Positions 33,593 through 44,965 of a stretch of DNA of 64,000 nt are shown here, piece by piece. The translations under genes and the position numbers were made by a program. Every line of letters starts with the position of its first letter. Positions within the stretch are counted from its first letter, which is position 1. Source of the stretch: Hygrocybe punicea. Lineage: Eukaryota > Basidiomycota > Agaricomycetes > Agaricales > Hygrophoraceae. The stretch covers positions 2,790,001 through 2,854,000 of the forward strand of contig OY744461.1 in the NCBI GenBank assembly GCA_963556145.1. The letters run 5' to 3'. The notes under the pieces were generated by a model that saw only the letters and a list, made by a program, of their open reading frames with translations, did no database searches and was not told the origin of the DNA.

Positions 33593-36064
33593 CTATGGAG
33601 GGCGGGTACGTCGGATCATCAAGATCGTTTGAATCGGTATCGTCGGCATCGGGGTATTGTTCGAGCGGGCGTGGTAGGGTACGACTCGGAAAGCGGCAAA
33701 TCGAGATCTAGAAACCGCACCGTCGAGTTTGGCTAGTATGTAGGATCCGCCTTCTGTTTTCCTAACGACAACCATGGGTCCAAAGTACCGCGGTTTTGCT
33801 TTACGATCAAGAGACATTTCGATACGTGAATTTCGGACGAGAACGAGGTTACCGGGTTCGAAGTTGAAAACTTTGATCGTGTTGGCGTATTTCTGCTCGA
33901 ATTGCCGGGCGGACGCGAGCCGAGATCTGGTAAGCTTTTCTTTGACCCGATCGAGGTTGGCTTCTCATTTACGAAGTTGTCAGGCGCGGATGACTATGAG
34001 GTCAGTCGTAGACATCATATCTTGCGTTGAAACCATGTATGTAGCTTCGGCAAAATCGAATGGAAAAAGTGGTTCTACTCCGTGTGCGATGTAGTAGGAC
34101 GAGTATCCGAGGCTTTTGTGTGTCGTGACCCGTTCGGCCCAAAATACGGAGTGGGTTACGGTATGCCATTTCTTTTCATCTCCATCACAACTTTTCATAA
34201 TGGCCTCCCGGACATCTAGGTGGCGACGCTCAACAGGTCCGTTTGCTTGTGAGTTATAGGGCAAAATGCGGATGTGCCAGATACCGTAGCGGGAGGCGAG
34301 ATAGTTGAGTGCTTCTACGAACGGCTTGCTGTTTTCGGTAACGATTTCTTCGAGAGCGCCCCAACGGCATAAGATGTCTTCGAATAGGAATGTGCCGATG
34401 GTTGAGCTGGTCTCGCGGCGTAACATGCGGAACTCAGGGTAGGCGGACAGAGAGCAACGGGCTTGGACAATGTATCGATAGCTGCCGGATCGTGGCATAA
34501 ACATTGTGTCGACATACGCTTTACGAAATAGCGAGGCCGGTGTAGCGACGGTGGGCGGAATGTGGTGATAATGCATTTGCCGTACTTGGCACTGATGGCA
34601 AGACTGGACGTACCACTTAACGTCGTGGTCAAGGTGGGGCCACCAGAAACGGTCGAGCAGCTGGGCGCGGACGGAGAATATGCCTTTATGGCCGAGAGAG
34701 TTGTGAGCGTCTTTGAGTAATTGAAGCCGGCGGTTGGGCGGTATGACGAGTTTGTGTTTTCCGTGACGGTCTTTACGCCAAAGCTTGTTATCGGTGACGA
34801 AGAATTCAAGGGCGTATTGTAAGAACAGACGGTATTCTTCGTCCGTGAGGTTCACGGGTCGGGTTAGATCTCGTAACCAAGTCTCGACGAGGGCAAGACG
34901 AGCGTCAGCCGCGCGGGCTTTATCGGATCGTGGTATGTCAGAAACGGCTTCCTGATTTGTGTAGACGAGGATGGCCGGTAACTCTTGGAGTCGGTAGGCT
35001 GTGGCACAGCATTGGCCGCATATGGCAATCGGCTTAGACGGCATGGGGACAGGTCTGTAATTAACGACTTCCATAAAAAACCCATAAGAGTGGTCGAGCC
35101 AATCGTCGGAGTCATCAATCTCCTCGGGGTCTTCTGCAGTGTGGGGGCATCTGGAGAGTCCGTCGGGTGCACCGTGTGCGGAAGCGGGTACGTGAACGAG
35201 TCTAAAGTCAAATAAGAGCATGCTGGCTATCCATCGGTTGATTGTTGCATTGGGCTGAATGTTGGGGTTGTTGAGCATCCCTTTTATGTACTTCGCGTCG
35301 ACTTCGACAGTGAGGTTGCGGATGCCGATGATGAAGATTCGGTAGGCGCGGAGGGCCCTGAAGAGGCCGTAGAGTTCGAGCTTGGACTGGGAGTATCGGG
35401 CTTCGCGTTCGTTCCACGATATTGAACCAAAGCGATTCGGATAACATTTTCCGTCAGTGCGGATTTGCATGAGAATGAAGCCGACTCCAAGGACAGATGA
35501 ATCAACGGTGAGAATCACTTCCCATTCACACGTGTAGTCGATAGCGCGCAGCACTGGTGATGTAATGACGGCGTTTTTGAGGTAGTCGACGGCGGTCTCT
35601 TCTTCTTCACCAAATTTGAAGGGTATACCTTTGCGGGTAAGACGGACGAGGGGTCGGGAGTGGAGCAAGAAGTCCTTGATAAAAATACGCAAGACGCCGC
35701 AGATCCCGAGAAAGGCGCAAACTTCAGTGAGGTTGGTCGGCAGTGGCCAATCGCGAATTTTCTGTACTTTGGAGTTGTCGGCTACTCTTCCTTCATATGT
35801 GCATCGGTGGCCAACAACGATGACTGAGGGTCGACACAACTCGAGTTTCTTGCCGTTGAAGGTACCGCCGACATAGCAGAAACGCTGGATGACGCGGTTG
35901 ACACCTTGGAAGTGCTCCCAAATGAAACGTCAGATTGCTGGGTTCTCAGGTATGGTCTTGTATGTACCGTCGGGTTGCTGGTAGCGGGTTGGAGGCCCTT
36001 TGACAGGAATATCGTCCATATACAGAATGGCAAGATGAGGGATTTCATCACGGAGGATGTACGT
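33593..36064 (-). pseudogene. Pol of gypsy copy A: RT C-terminal part, RNase H, integrase
   Basis: Minus-strand frame, open 35839-33980 after the nested insertion, giving the end of RT, RNase H (VDSSVLG, SKLELYGL, VDAKYI, PDGLS), the integrase zinc region (HNSLGHKG, CHQC) and integrase core. The second catalytic Asp of the integrase is changed: IVTENSKPF here, IVTDNGKPF in copy B. A TGA ends the frame at 33980; the remainder, with the PRYFGPMVVV C-terminal domain, lies in 33817-33593, shortened by a deletion near 33660. Not functional. Confidence 0.85.
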
Positions 36065-36212
36065 TGTAGTGGTTGTGCCTGACAGATCACGTGACCAGTC
36101 CCTTAGTCAGTAGCCCTTCCGGATGTAGTAGTCAGTTCATCTTCCTATCCCATCCACACCTTTCCCATCGAGTCCTGCGTGAGCCCCGGAGAGGTCCCTC
36201 GGGACCTCTCCA
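36065..36212 (+). repeat. Left LTR (148 bp) of nested retroelement
   Basis: Begins TGTAGTGGTTGTGCCTG, ends GGGACCTCTCCA. It contains GAGAGGTCCCTCGGGACCTC, a near-perfect inverted repeat (GAGGTCCC/GGGACCTC) near its end. Confidence 0.88.
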
Positions 36213-36214
36213 AC

Positions 36215-37660
36215 ATGGTGATGAGAGTGTTTTTCGGCCCACGCACCTCTTTTTCCCTCGGTTTCTCACTCCTGACGTTTTTTTCTCGCGAGACGACTCT
36301 TTTCGGCCTCACCACCCACTGCTGCACAACAGCAGATTTTCCCTTCATTCACGGCCATACAACACTCCAGTTACCCCCTGGCACTCATGTTCAGCTCGAT
36401 AGGGCCCCGCGTCGCCCCGCGTTGACCCAAAAACGCGCCCGCGACCCTTCTCAACACCCAAGCGGCAGGCCACATCACATTTGCGATCCCCCCATTTTTT
36501 CATTTCATTGTTGTTTTCTTTCGTCATTCCTAGCCCCAGGGAGGCTCATCCGACCCCATGGACCCTCGTTTGATGTACCGGAGCTGTGCGCTCCCCTACG
36601 CCACCCCGAATCCACGGTCGCAGATCTTTTTGGTCACACCACGGATCCGTCGCGCCCCCGTGTTGGACCCCCATGTTTTCGTTATCCCAAGCCCCACATG
36701 GCCCCATTTGACCTCCTGTGCCCTCGTTCCACCGGCCAGGACCCCCCGTTCCTGTTCATTGCACCAAACGAGCCAGCACCGTCGTTTTCAGACACCCTGG
36801 CCATACTCCATGTCACCACCACGTCGACATCCCGCGACCCCATTTCCCATGGATCCCCACCCCAACCCATGCTCATCCAACCCCCAGCACCCACGTCCCA
36901 CATGCCAGAGCCCCCCGTCGCGCTCCGTTACCCCAAACAAGACCGCCCCGCCCTTCTTGGTGACCCAGCGACCCCACCACGTCACCCCAACATCGCGACC
37001 GGGTTTCTCACCATCCCGGCCCCACGCACACCCGTTACGTCCCCCACACCCACTCTCGACGTTGAAGAACCCCCATCCGCCCCACGCTGCCTCAAACGAG
37101 CCCCACCGCCATCTTTGGTGGACCAGCACCACGCTCCCCACTGCGTCGACTTACGCGGCCCCATGCCCACTCGTCAAGCTCACGCCCGACCCGTTTATCG
37201 CCCCAGAACACCCTACGTCTCATCAACGCCCCGAACGAGCCATCCCCACCGTGTTTGGACCCCAACGCCGTCTCATATCACCACCCCGCGACTGCCTACC
37301 CCGGCAACCCCACCCCACTCGCGCACGTTCGTTAGGCCCCAGCCTCGTTCCCTGGCCCTCGCGACCCCTCGTGACCGTTTCCCAGAGCCCACGCGAAGAG
37401 ATTCCTCGATGCCAGCGCCAGCTCTAGTGCCCAAGTACATAGCTTTCCCCTCTATTTCCTTCCCTGTTTCCTGTCCCCGATTCCTTTCCTCTCTGTTTCC
37501 TTCCTCTCTATTTCCTTTCCCTCAGTTTCCTTTCCCTCGTTTCCTCTGTCTCTGTCTCTGTTTCCCCCACAATTCAGTTTCATTATTTTTACTATGCCCT
37601 CGATCTGTCACCTGGATACCAGTCACTACCCAACCGCCCCACCCACCGAGCCAGAACTAA
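36215..37660 (+). CDS. Pro-rich ORF of the nested retroelement, 481 codons
   Basis: The ATG lies three bases after the left LTR and the frame is open to 37660. The product is Pro/His/Arg-rich with loose repeats of about 60 residues (for example EPPVALRYPKQDRPALLGD and EEPPSAPRCLKRAPPPSLVD). The last 60 codons are hydrophobic, from a CTTTCC-rich tract. No gag, zinc-knuckle or enzymatic motif is visible. Strong C-richness of the strand could keep this frame open by chance; it could also be captured host sequence. Coding status is doubtful. Confidence 0.3.
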   Translation: MVMRVFFGPRTSFSLGFSLLTFFSRETTLFGLTTHCCTTADFPFIHGHTTLQLPPGTHVQLDRAPRRPALTQKRARDPSQHPSGRPHHICDPPIFSFHCCFLSSFLAPGRLIRPHGPSFDVPELCAPLRHPESTVADLFGHTTDPSRPRVGPPCFRYPKPHMAPFDLLCPRSTGQDPPFLFIAPNEPAPSFSDTLAILHVTTTSTSRDPISHGSPPQPMLIQPPAPTSHMPEPPVALRYPKQDRPALLGDPATPPRHPNIATGFLTIPAPRTPVTSPTPTLDVEEPPSAPRCLKRAPPPSLVDQHHAPHCVDLRGPMPTRQAHARPVYRPRTPYVSSTPRTSHPHRVWTPTPSHITTPRLPTPATPPHSRTFVRPQPRSLALATPRDRFPEPTRRDSSMPAPALVPKYIAFPSISFPVSCPRFLSSLFPSSLFPFPQFPFPRFLCLCLCFPHNSVSLFLLCPRSVTWIPVTTQPPHPPSQN

Positions 37661-37828
37661 ATGAGCACCCCGAACACCTTTTGCACCTTCGAGAACCCTG
37701 GATACAAGAACCTGCGACACAAGAACTACGAACCGAGAACTGCAAACCGAGAACCTGTGATATGAGAACTGCGAGACATCAGTTTGGTCATCTACCACCA
37801 CCGTTTTCGATGGACGATATGGTCCCGC

Positions 37829-39444
37829 TGTTACATTTTTCAACTCCGCAACTCCGATCCCGACTCCGCTACTCACAATGACGATTCCACTTTACCATAC
37901 CTTCCTTTTTCGTTCCCCTTTACCTTTTGTCTTCTTTTGGACATCGTTGTTTGTTCTTGTTCTTGTTCCCTTTTCATCCTTTCTTCTAGAACAATCCAGA
38001 CCGACCATGGACACACCCACATTACCTTGCTGTATCCGAATAGTCGCCTTGCCAACGGACGTCACTTTCATTGTCTTCGCTGTACAACAAACTGTCTTCC
38101 CAAACCAACGCACAATGGCTATCCTCACCAAGCAGTTCATAACCGTAATGATCATTGGTGCCATAGCGATCACCTTCCTGATCGGTTTCTACATCGTCAT
38201 GATTTGCCTCTGGAAAAGGCAACCTTCCTTCATTGATGAAACCGACATCCGCCTCGACAGTATACCGACACGTAATTGACAATTGCCATTCCCGGATATT
38301 TGGTTTCCATATTCATACCCTGTGCCTACCATTATCTTCCCTGATGATCCGACGACATTCCTCACCTGCATGCGAACTCTGAACAATCCCCAATCACGAG
38401 ACATTTCACTGTTCTCTCTAATCCGACCATTGCCGGAGCATACTCTTTTGGACTTCGACCACAGACCATACGACTTCCCAAACAGTGAACCAACCCCTAT
38501 CGTATATTGTTCGCACGACACCGCTTCAATGCAGTACCCGACGACTTGTTCCCACAGCTTGTCACTCATGCCATGACTCGAAACCTGGACCCACGTTCAT
38601 TTATCCTTTTCCATCTATCCTCCCACACTCGTTTACAATGATACCCTTTCTTGGACGAATACCGACATCAGGTGGATCGCGTTGTTCCGCAGACAGGACA
38701 AGACATTGCTCCTCGATACGTCATCAACACAGACATCATCATCCGGTACAGCTTATGCTGTTCACATGTCTGACCTCGACTATCCCACCATCCTAGTTGG
38801 TTTTCCCTCCATACATTCCTTTGTTTTCCTTTATACCGACCTTGTCGCTATGTCCCTGCTACCTCAAGACACTCTCATCACCAATCCTACACTGGACGAT
38901 ACCCATCTTCGACCCGACCATGCAATGCACTTGCCAAACTGCGTACTTGCCCATTACAGCAAGTGTAGACCCCGAATTGGCAATTCTGCATGTCACATGA
39001 TCCGATGACAAATCATCCGAGTCATCTGGACCTCTTCTATCCTCAACGACACCCAGGCCTCCAGTTGGATCGCGAGAACATCGACATGAGGACGCCTCAT
39101 GTATGCCTCATGGTGAACACATGGTAGAGTTGGACATGTTGTGGCTTCATGGTTGTATTCCTATTTACCTCCCCTCAAGACCAGCCACTATATGTACTGT
39201 TCTTGTTGTTGGTTCGGACTTTTTCTTCTTTTCCTTTCCTTACGTTTAGTCGGGTTCTTGGGGGCAGACCCCCTTATCTTGGGTAACCCCCACGGCTTGC
39301 AATGACATTGTACCATGAACCCCCCCTCTTAGCAGTGTTGTCTTAGTAGTAAGCAACAATGAAAACTGCTTCTCTCCCCTCTGGAATCCGATCCCCAGTT
39401 AAGTTGATTGTTGCCGGAGCCCGCTGCAGAAGCGATCCGTAACA
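37829..39444. mobile_element. Solo LTR, 1616 bp (second copy)
   Basis: TGTTAC...GTAACA with exact 5 bp target duplication CCCGC (37824-37828 and 39445-39449). Diverged homologue of the solo LTR at 726-2385, with many substitutions and small indels. It lies inside the short-LTR element, which lies inside gypsy copy A. Confidence 0.9.
38115..38279 (+). CDS. 54 aa membrane micro-ORF in solo LTR (second copy)
   Basis: Homologue of the ORF at 1040-1210: ATG in good context, a helix spanning ITVMIIGAIA to VMICLW, a short basic KRQ after the helix, and the same STRN-like end (PTRN). Two codons shorter after the membrane segment. The frame is also open upstream without need. The function is unknown; a small membrane peptide encoded in an LTR is unusual. 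Confidence 0.4.
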   Translation: MAILTKQFITVMIIGAIAITFLIGFYIVMICLWKRQPSFIDETDIRLDSIPTRN

Positions 39445-39681
39445 CCCGCTCCATGAGATGGAGGACTGGGAGTCGTGACTGAGGAGTTTTGGAGAGCTGA
39501 GAGAGAGAGTCTAGTTTGGTCATCTGCCACCACCGATCTTCGATGGACGATAGGGTCCCACTCCATGTGATGGAGGACTGGGAGTCGTGACTGGAGAGTG
39601 ATGTTGAGAGATTTTGGAGAGATTTTTTGGTCAGTTCAGTCTTGTCTTTTGGTTTTCTGCTAGCGACGAGGGCGTCACTAC

Positions 39682-39693
39682 AGAGAAGGGGGG
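39682..39693 (+). other. Polypurine tract of nested retroelement
   Basis: AGAGAAGGGGGG ends four bases before the right LTR; it would prime plus-strand synthesis. It supports the plus-strand orientation of the element. Confidence 0.75.
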
Positions 39694-39697
39694 CACT

Positions 39698-39845
39698 TGT
39701 AGTGGTTGTGCCTGACAGATCACGTGACCAGTCCCTTAGTCAGTAGCCCTTCCGGATGTAGTAGTCAGTTCATCTTCCTATCCCATCCACACCTTTCCCA
39801 TCGAGTCCTGCGTGAGCCCTGGAGAGGTCCCTCGGGACCTCTCCA
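39698..39845 (+). repeat. Right LTR (148 bp) of nested retroelement
   Basis: Same 148 bp as 36065-36212 with one noticed difference (CCCTGG for CCCCGG). Followed by target duplication ACGT. Confidence 0.88.
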
Positions 39846-39849
39846 ACGT

Positions 39850-41013
39850 GGAGTCACCATGTAGGATCTGCGGGGAATTTGTGTATCCCATAGCGATCCA
39901 CGTAAGTCAAAGCGTTCCGAGTGGAGACTGAAAGGTCATATAGTCCCGAGACGAGGCATGGACGAGGTGTTGGTCGAAAGAGACAAAGAGGTCGAAGGAA
40001 GTGTAGCAAGAGTGGCCGCCAAAGGCCTCAGCCAAGTGCTTGGTCATGGGCGGTATGGCGGGATCGCGGATAGTGACGGCGTTAAGCGGCTGTAGATCGT
40101 GGACGATTCAAAGGGACTTCCCATCCTTTTTCAAAATGCAGAACCAGCGGGAGCGGTATGATGAATTTGAGGGTTCATAGGTACCGGCGTTAATTTTGTC
40201 TTTGATGATGCCGATGACTTCGTTAAGGATACCGGGTGGGATTGGGATATTGCGATGGACCCACGGGTTGTGTGGTACGGTGGAAATGTGGATCGGCGGG
40301 AAGTAGTCCGTATTGAACTGCCCTTTCTCGGATTCGTTCCAGGCGAAAGCGGCTTCTTGCGTTTTGATGATATGGTGGCCGAGTTTCTCTTCCTCAGGCC
40401 AAAGGAATCCATCTGGGTTCATCGGCACCGCGTCGTGTCGTTCCTGGGTATAGCGGGTGCTGGGTGTAAAGTCGGGCGGGTGAGTCGGGAGCGTGGGTAA
40501 ATCGGCTAGTGGGTCACCGGTGATCTCGCGTATGATTCGGTATTCGTCGGGGAGAGTGGTAGAAATTGGGCGGATACGATTGGCTACCTTCTTATACTTT
40601 TTCTTGGTAATGACTCCTTTTAGGTCCCTGGTAGGGGGGGTGGTATACGAGATATAAGTAGCGTGTTCAGTAGGGGCTTTGTTACAAACATTCAAAGAAG
40701 AAATAGGTGACACGGGAGCAGAGACGGAACAAGACGAAGGAAGGGTATCGGTAGTACGTATCTGATTTTGTACATCGGTCAACAATGAAATGTACTGGGC
40801 GGCAGTCTGAGGCTGAGACAAAGAGAAATCTAAATCGATAGAAAAACATAAGTCCTCTTCTAGGGGAAATGGCAAAAGGGAAGCATAGTTCATGGTATAG
40901 GTGTGGTCGCTTTCGAGTGGTGGCTTCTCATCTCCCGGTGCGTCCTTCCCGAGAGGTATCTCCGGGTCCTCGACTTCTAAAAATCCGGCTTTCCGGTGTC
41001 GGACCGCTCTCAT
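39850..41013 (-). pseudogene. Pol of gypsy copy A: N-terminal part of reverse transcriptase
   Basis: Minus-strand frame 41013-40108 begins next to the gag stop and reads into the RT palm until KKDGKSL, where TGA replaces the CGA of copy B (CpG transition). The continuation to 39850 is open and meets the nested insertion. Here gag ends TGA overlapping ATG in ATGA, whereas copy B reads ACGA; the ATGA is probably a decay product and not the original arrangement. Confidence 0.8.
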
Positions 41014-43223
41014 CGGTTCTTTTGGTTGTGCTCGATGGTGGGCAAGGTGACGACGGCGCCGGTGTTTGGATCCATGATCGTGACTTGTTGCTCTCCGTTT
41101 TTATAATCCTTCATAAGGGCCTCGGAAAGCGTGAAGAACGGGCGGCCGATGAGGATTTTGTAGAGGGCGTCGTTGACGACTTGGACTTGGAGGAAAAGAT
41201 CGACGTTGCCAAAAGTAAATTTGAGATTGGCGATCCGGCCGAGGGTATCGTTGTCGCTCTTGTTTGCCGACTGCATCCGCATCTTCATGTTTTGGAGGCC
41301 GTAACCGAGTTTCTCCCAAATATCGCATCGCATGCTGATGATCATGGAACCGTTGTCGAGGACGCACTCGAATACGAACTTGCCATTGATGAGTGGGTAG
41401 ACCGCACGAAGAGGGACTGAGTCCCGGCCGACGACAAGCGGGACGTTTTCCTGACAATGTTGGCAGGCGCGGGTAGGGATTTCAGGTGCGTGAAAATGGA
41501 AGACCTCGACGTTGTTACTCTCGGCGGTGACCTTTTTCGAAGTAGTGAGGTCCTTCATGTGACGGCAGGCGTCGGACGACATGGCTAAAAGTTCTCGTTG
41601 CGAAATGCAGACTTGAGAATCGAGTGCGTGGTCGATGACGGATTTGGCGATACCGGGATCTTTGATGGGGGCCTGGTAGCGGTACTAGGGGTGCGACGCG
41701 GGAAGGTTCTGGGGTGTGCGCGGCACGAAGGCAGTCGGCTCGGTCGGCCGCGTGTTTGAAGGGGGGACTATGGTGATCGGCTGCTCGTTGATAGGTCTGG
41801 CCGTTTTCTCGATGGGTTTCGCAAGGGGGACGGACATGGAAGCGGCAGGCGGATTGGGAAATGTTTCTCTAGACTTGCCTTTCGCTTTTGAGGGGATTTC
41901 TATGCCGTCGAATCCAACCCGTTTACGAAGCCACTGCACTTCGGCTTCCAGAACCTTAATCTGTTCGTTGTCGTTGTCGATGTCGGACGTTGTGGACTGA
42001 AAGATGTCGGCGTACTCGGTGGTTACCTCTGGTTCGTAGGTGGGTACTTTGACGGCGGAGACGAAGTTAGCTTTGACATGAGGCGGCAGGTCGCGTTGGA
42101 ACGGTTCTGTGGGGTTGCGGGCAGGGGGAGCGCGGTTGCCGGGGTTCTGTGCGTGCCACGCGTCGAAGCGTTCCCTCATATTTTTGCCGACGATAGCCTT
42201 TGGAAGATACATTCCGTTAGGCAACACGATGCGGCCGTGCTCGTTCTTGCAGCATATCCCGTCTCGAGTGTACTGCTCGCAAATAGGACAATCGTGTATA
42301 CAATGGAACGGGTCGTCGCAAAAGAGGCAGTTGAAATTGGTGAAACCCTGTCCCACGGTGGTTGGCTTGGCCCTATTTGCACACGGCTTTGGGGGGTTGT
42401 TACATTTGGTGAGGGCTTGCGTGAGGATGGCGAGTTGTTGCGAAACGAGATGAAAGAGGTCGGATATGTTAGGTTCGACCGGTTCCGCTTTAGGAATGAC
42501 CGGGTCATAGCGAGCGGGTGGCGGGTAGTGGGTGGCGGATTCTATTGGAGTCGAGTACCAGATGGCGGCAGGTGACATTGACAATAGACGAGAGACGGTA
42601 GACGGTTCGGCCGTGGTTCCAGCCAGCAGGAAGTGGGCGCAATTGTGGAAGTCCTGGAAGTCGTAAGGGTCGCTATGGAAATGGTTCGGCTTTTGGTACT
42701 GCAGACGGGTTTTGATGTCCTTTTTAAGCTCGAGATGGAAGCCGTTCTCATATGCGATGTTGCGTTCTCGAGAAGAGATTCGACCCTTGTCTAAGAGGAA
42801 TCCTGAGATCCGAATGAATTTGCGGTAATATTCGCCAAGTTCGGCGTGGGTACGGATACCGTAAGCAGTTTGGGTGTGCGTAAGACGGTCGAGATCCGCC
42901 ATAGTGTACTGGTGATCGTCTTCCGTGCCCGGGTATAGCACGAGTATGCTCCTTTTGAATGCAGCATAATCGATGCCGGTCGCGCTAGGTAAACTCGCCC
43001 AAAGCTCGTAGTCGCTAAGCGATGCGTAGCACAGACTATGCTTAATGCATCCTGCGTCGTCGAGAGCGGCATCGGCAGCAAGTATCTCGACTTCTTCAAA
43101 GAAGTGGTTTAAATTGAGCGGGTTCCTGTCGAAGGTCGGGGCCGTGGAGTGACTGCGAGCGGGCATCTGTTGAGGAGTAACATGGGGAACGGTAGCAGTC
43201 GAGGATCCGGCGGTCGAAGTCAT
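41010..43223 (-). pseudogene. Gag-protease of gypsy copy A, nonsense-interrupted
   Basis: Open from ATG 43223 down to TAG at 41685 and again from 41582 to 41010. The capsid region and CCHC zinc knuckle (CLFCDDPFHCIHDC) are followed by the protease with LDNGSM. A nonsense change lies just after NLPASHP, where copy B continues QYRYQ. The frame upstream of the ATG is open to about 43737, as in copy B. Confidence 0.85.
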
Positions 43224-43769
43224 TGTGGGTGGAAGGCGCTGAGATGTCGATGAAGCGGTTGTTGGGTGTACAATGAGCGGGTCAGGTAACGTGGACGATG
43301 ATGGCGTGGACGAAGACGAAGACGGGGACGAAGACGATGATGGAGTTTTCGATGTCGAGAGCGAAGACGGAGACGAAGACGATGATGAAGTTTTCGATGT
43401 CGAGAGCGAAGACGTGGATGGGGGTTCTAACGAGGTCGAAGTCAGGGACGTAGGCGATGCGGGTGTCGAACTGAGATCGGATGAGTCGGGTGTTATGGTA
43501 ATTATCGGTATATCGACCGATTCGAGACTGTCGGATGATAGATATAAAGGGGTGCTTGACCCCGAGATGAGCGGAAGATTGTTATGTCGAGCGAGGTGGT
43601 CGGGTACTAGCTGGAAGAAGTCGTCATCGATTGTCGGGTTGAAGGCGGCTAAAGAGAGTTCTTGTTGTAGAGTTCTTCGAGGAAGATCTCGAAGATGACA
43701 GTCAGAGGGAGGGATACGGGAAGAAGAAGCTATGGTGGTGCTAGACTATTCCTCATGGTGGGCTCCAGA

Positions 43770-44554
43770 TGTAAAGGCGAGGTCGGGGTGGCTGCGGAAT
43801 AGTAATCCTAAGCCTGTGGGGGTCAGCGTGAAAGTGACTAGGAATAGTCTAGTGAGCTTCAGTAAGATGATAGGATATAAATGATAAGAAGCCGCCAAGT
43901 AAACTACTGAAATCTATCGAGGCCAGTCAAAGCCAACAGTGTCGGGTACGGTGGGTCGGGTGTCGGGTGACAAGAAATGTAGAGATTAAGACGGTAGAAG
44001 GACGGGGAGAGCATCGAGGAAACCGACGAGTAGTGTGTGCGATGGATTTTACTGAGAGGCTGATTCTCAGAGAGAGGAAACGGGGGAACTGGTTTCTTGT
44101 TATGAGACGGCGCTTGGGCACCGTTTTTATACTACAAATTTCTGTACCTAGCTTCGGACGAGAGTCCTCGGCTGATGAGAGAAAACAAAGGAGAATAAAA
44201 ATGGACAAGTAAGAAGAGGGTTGCGAGGCGACCATGACAGGGAAAATGGGTGGAAGATATAAAAACCGTAAAAGATGTAATATACTTTACTGTATCTCCA
44301 TAAGGGAGACGCTAGGCACGAATAAGGCAAGTCCAATGTCGGGATCCCAGTCCGATGAGATCTATCTTTGATATTTGAAGTTCCGTGAGTTTAGGAGATG
44401 GACCGACCAGGTACGTGAGCGGCCGTGCTAGTCGGTATGCATCGGGTTGCGTCGGGTTGCGTCGGGTTCGAGCGTAGATTGCTAGAGACGTCGGGTTCGA
44501 GCGGATTCGCTAGATATCGATGTTATGGCCTCAGAGGGTCGAGGACCCTCTACA
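43770..44554 (-). repeat. 5' LTR of gypsy copy A
   Basis: 785 bp, TGTA...TACA, followed by ACAG (44555-44558). It is 5' with respect to gag-pol. TGGAGCCCAC, read on the minus strand two bases inside (43758-43767), is the probable primer-binding site and is shared with copy B. Confidence 0.9.
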
Positions 44555-44558
44555 ACAG

Positions 44559-44965
44559 TTTTGAGTAATTTAGCTTTGTACTTGACACATTAAAGATACT
44601 TTATTGTGTTATAAAATTATGTTACCAAAATATTTATAATGTTCATGTACACTTTCACTCTTCTCATGAATATTCATACCATTTTCAGACCCCTATCCCT
44701 TACCCTGGAAAACCCTACCCCTACCCTCAATGATAGGGTTTTTGAGGGTGAGGGTAGGGGTTTGAAGATTTGTAGCATAGGGTTACCCCTGTGCAACACT
44801 AACAACAATGAGGATGAGAGGAAAATAACAATGAGGACAATGATGAGGATGATAATAAGGACAGCGGGAGTGATGGAACAACAGGCACAGGAATGGCAGA
44901 CATGATGACAGGGACAACAGGAACAAAAATGATGGGAGCGAGGACGGTGAAGACATAGATGGAGA
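44559..44965. other. Foldback and G-rich sequence, GA-rich tract; no gene
   Basis: 44695-44765 has AACCCTACCCCTACCC facing GGGTGAGGGTAGGGG, a foldback with a possible four-tract G-quadruplex (GGGTTTTTGAGGGTGAGGG plus TAGGGG). 44800-44960 is GA-rich. This tract continues after the hAT insertion at 46197. Confidence 0.5.

Larger units (their letters stand above)
36065..39845 (+). mobile_element. Short-LTR non-autonomous retroelement nested in gypsy A
   Basis: Terminal direct repeats 36065-36212 and 39698-39845, each 148 bp, TGTAGTGG to CTCTCCA, differing by one base noticed (C/T near the end). The flanks are ACGT at 36061-36064 and 39846-39849. A purine tract lies just before the right LTR. 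No protease, reverse transcriptase or integrase is present, so it depends on another element. A 1616 bp solo LTR of a different family lies inside; without it the element is about 2.2 kb. The size fits a large TRIM or small LARD. Confidence 0.85.
31024..44554 (-). mobile_element. Ty3/gypsy retrotransposon, copy A (old, nested)
   Basis: LTRs at 31024-31798 and 43770-44554 begin TGTA and end TACA; the flanks are ACAG on both sides (31020-31023 and 44555-44558). Gag-pol runs on the minus strand. The two LTRs differ at many positions, including an indel in the GTCGGGTTGC repeat. Coding regions contain several nonsense codons, many of CGA-to-TGA type, and the reverse transcriptase region is interrupted by a 3781 bp retroelement at 36065-39845. 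About 9.7 kb without that insert, matching copy B (9838 bp). Confidence 0.92.

Noticed and set aside
41010..41013. ATGA overlap as a termination-reinitiation signal between gag and pol in copy A
   Set aside because: Copy B has ACGA; the T in copy A is at a CpG site and most likely arose by decay, so frameshifting explains pol better.
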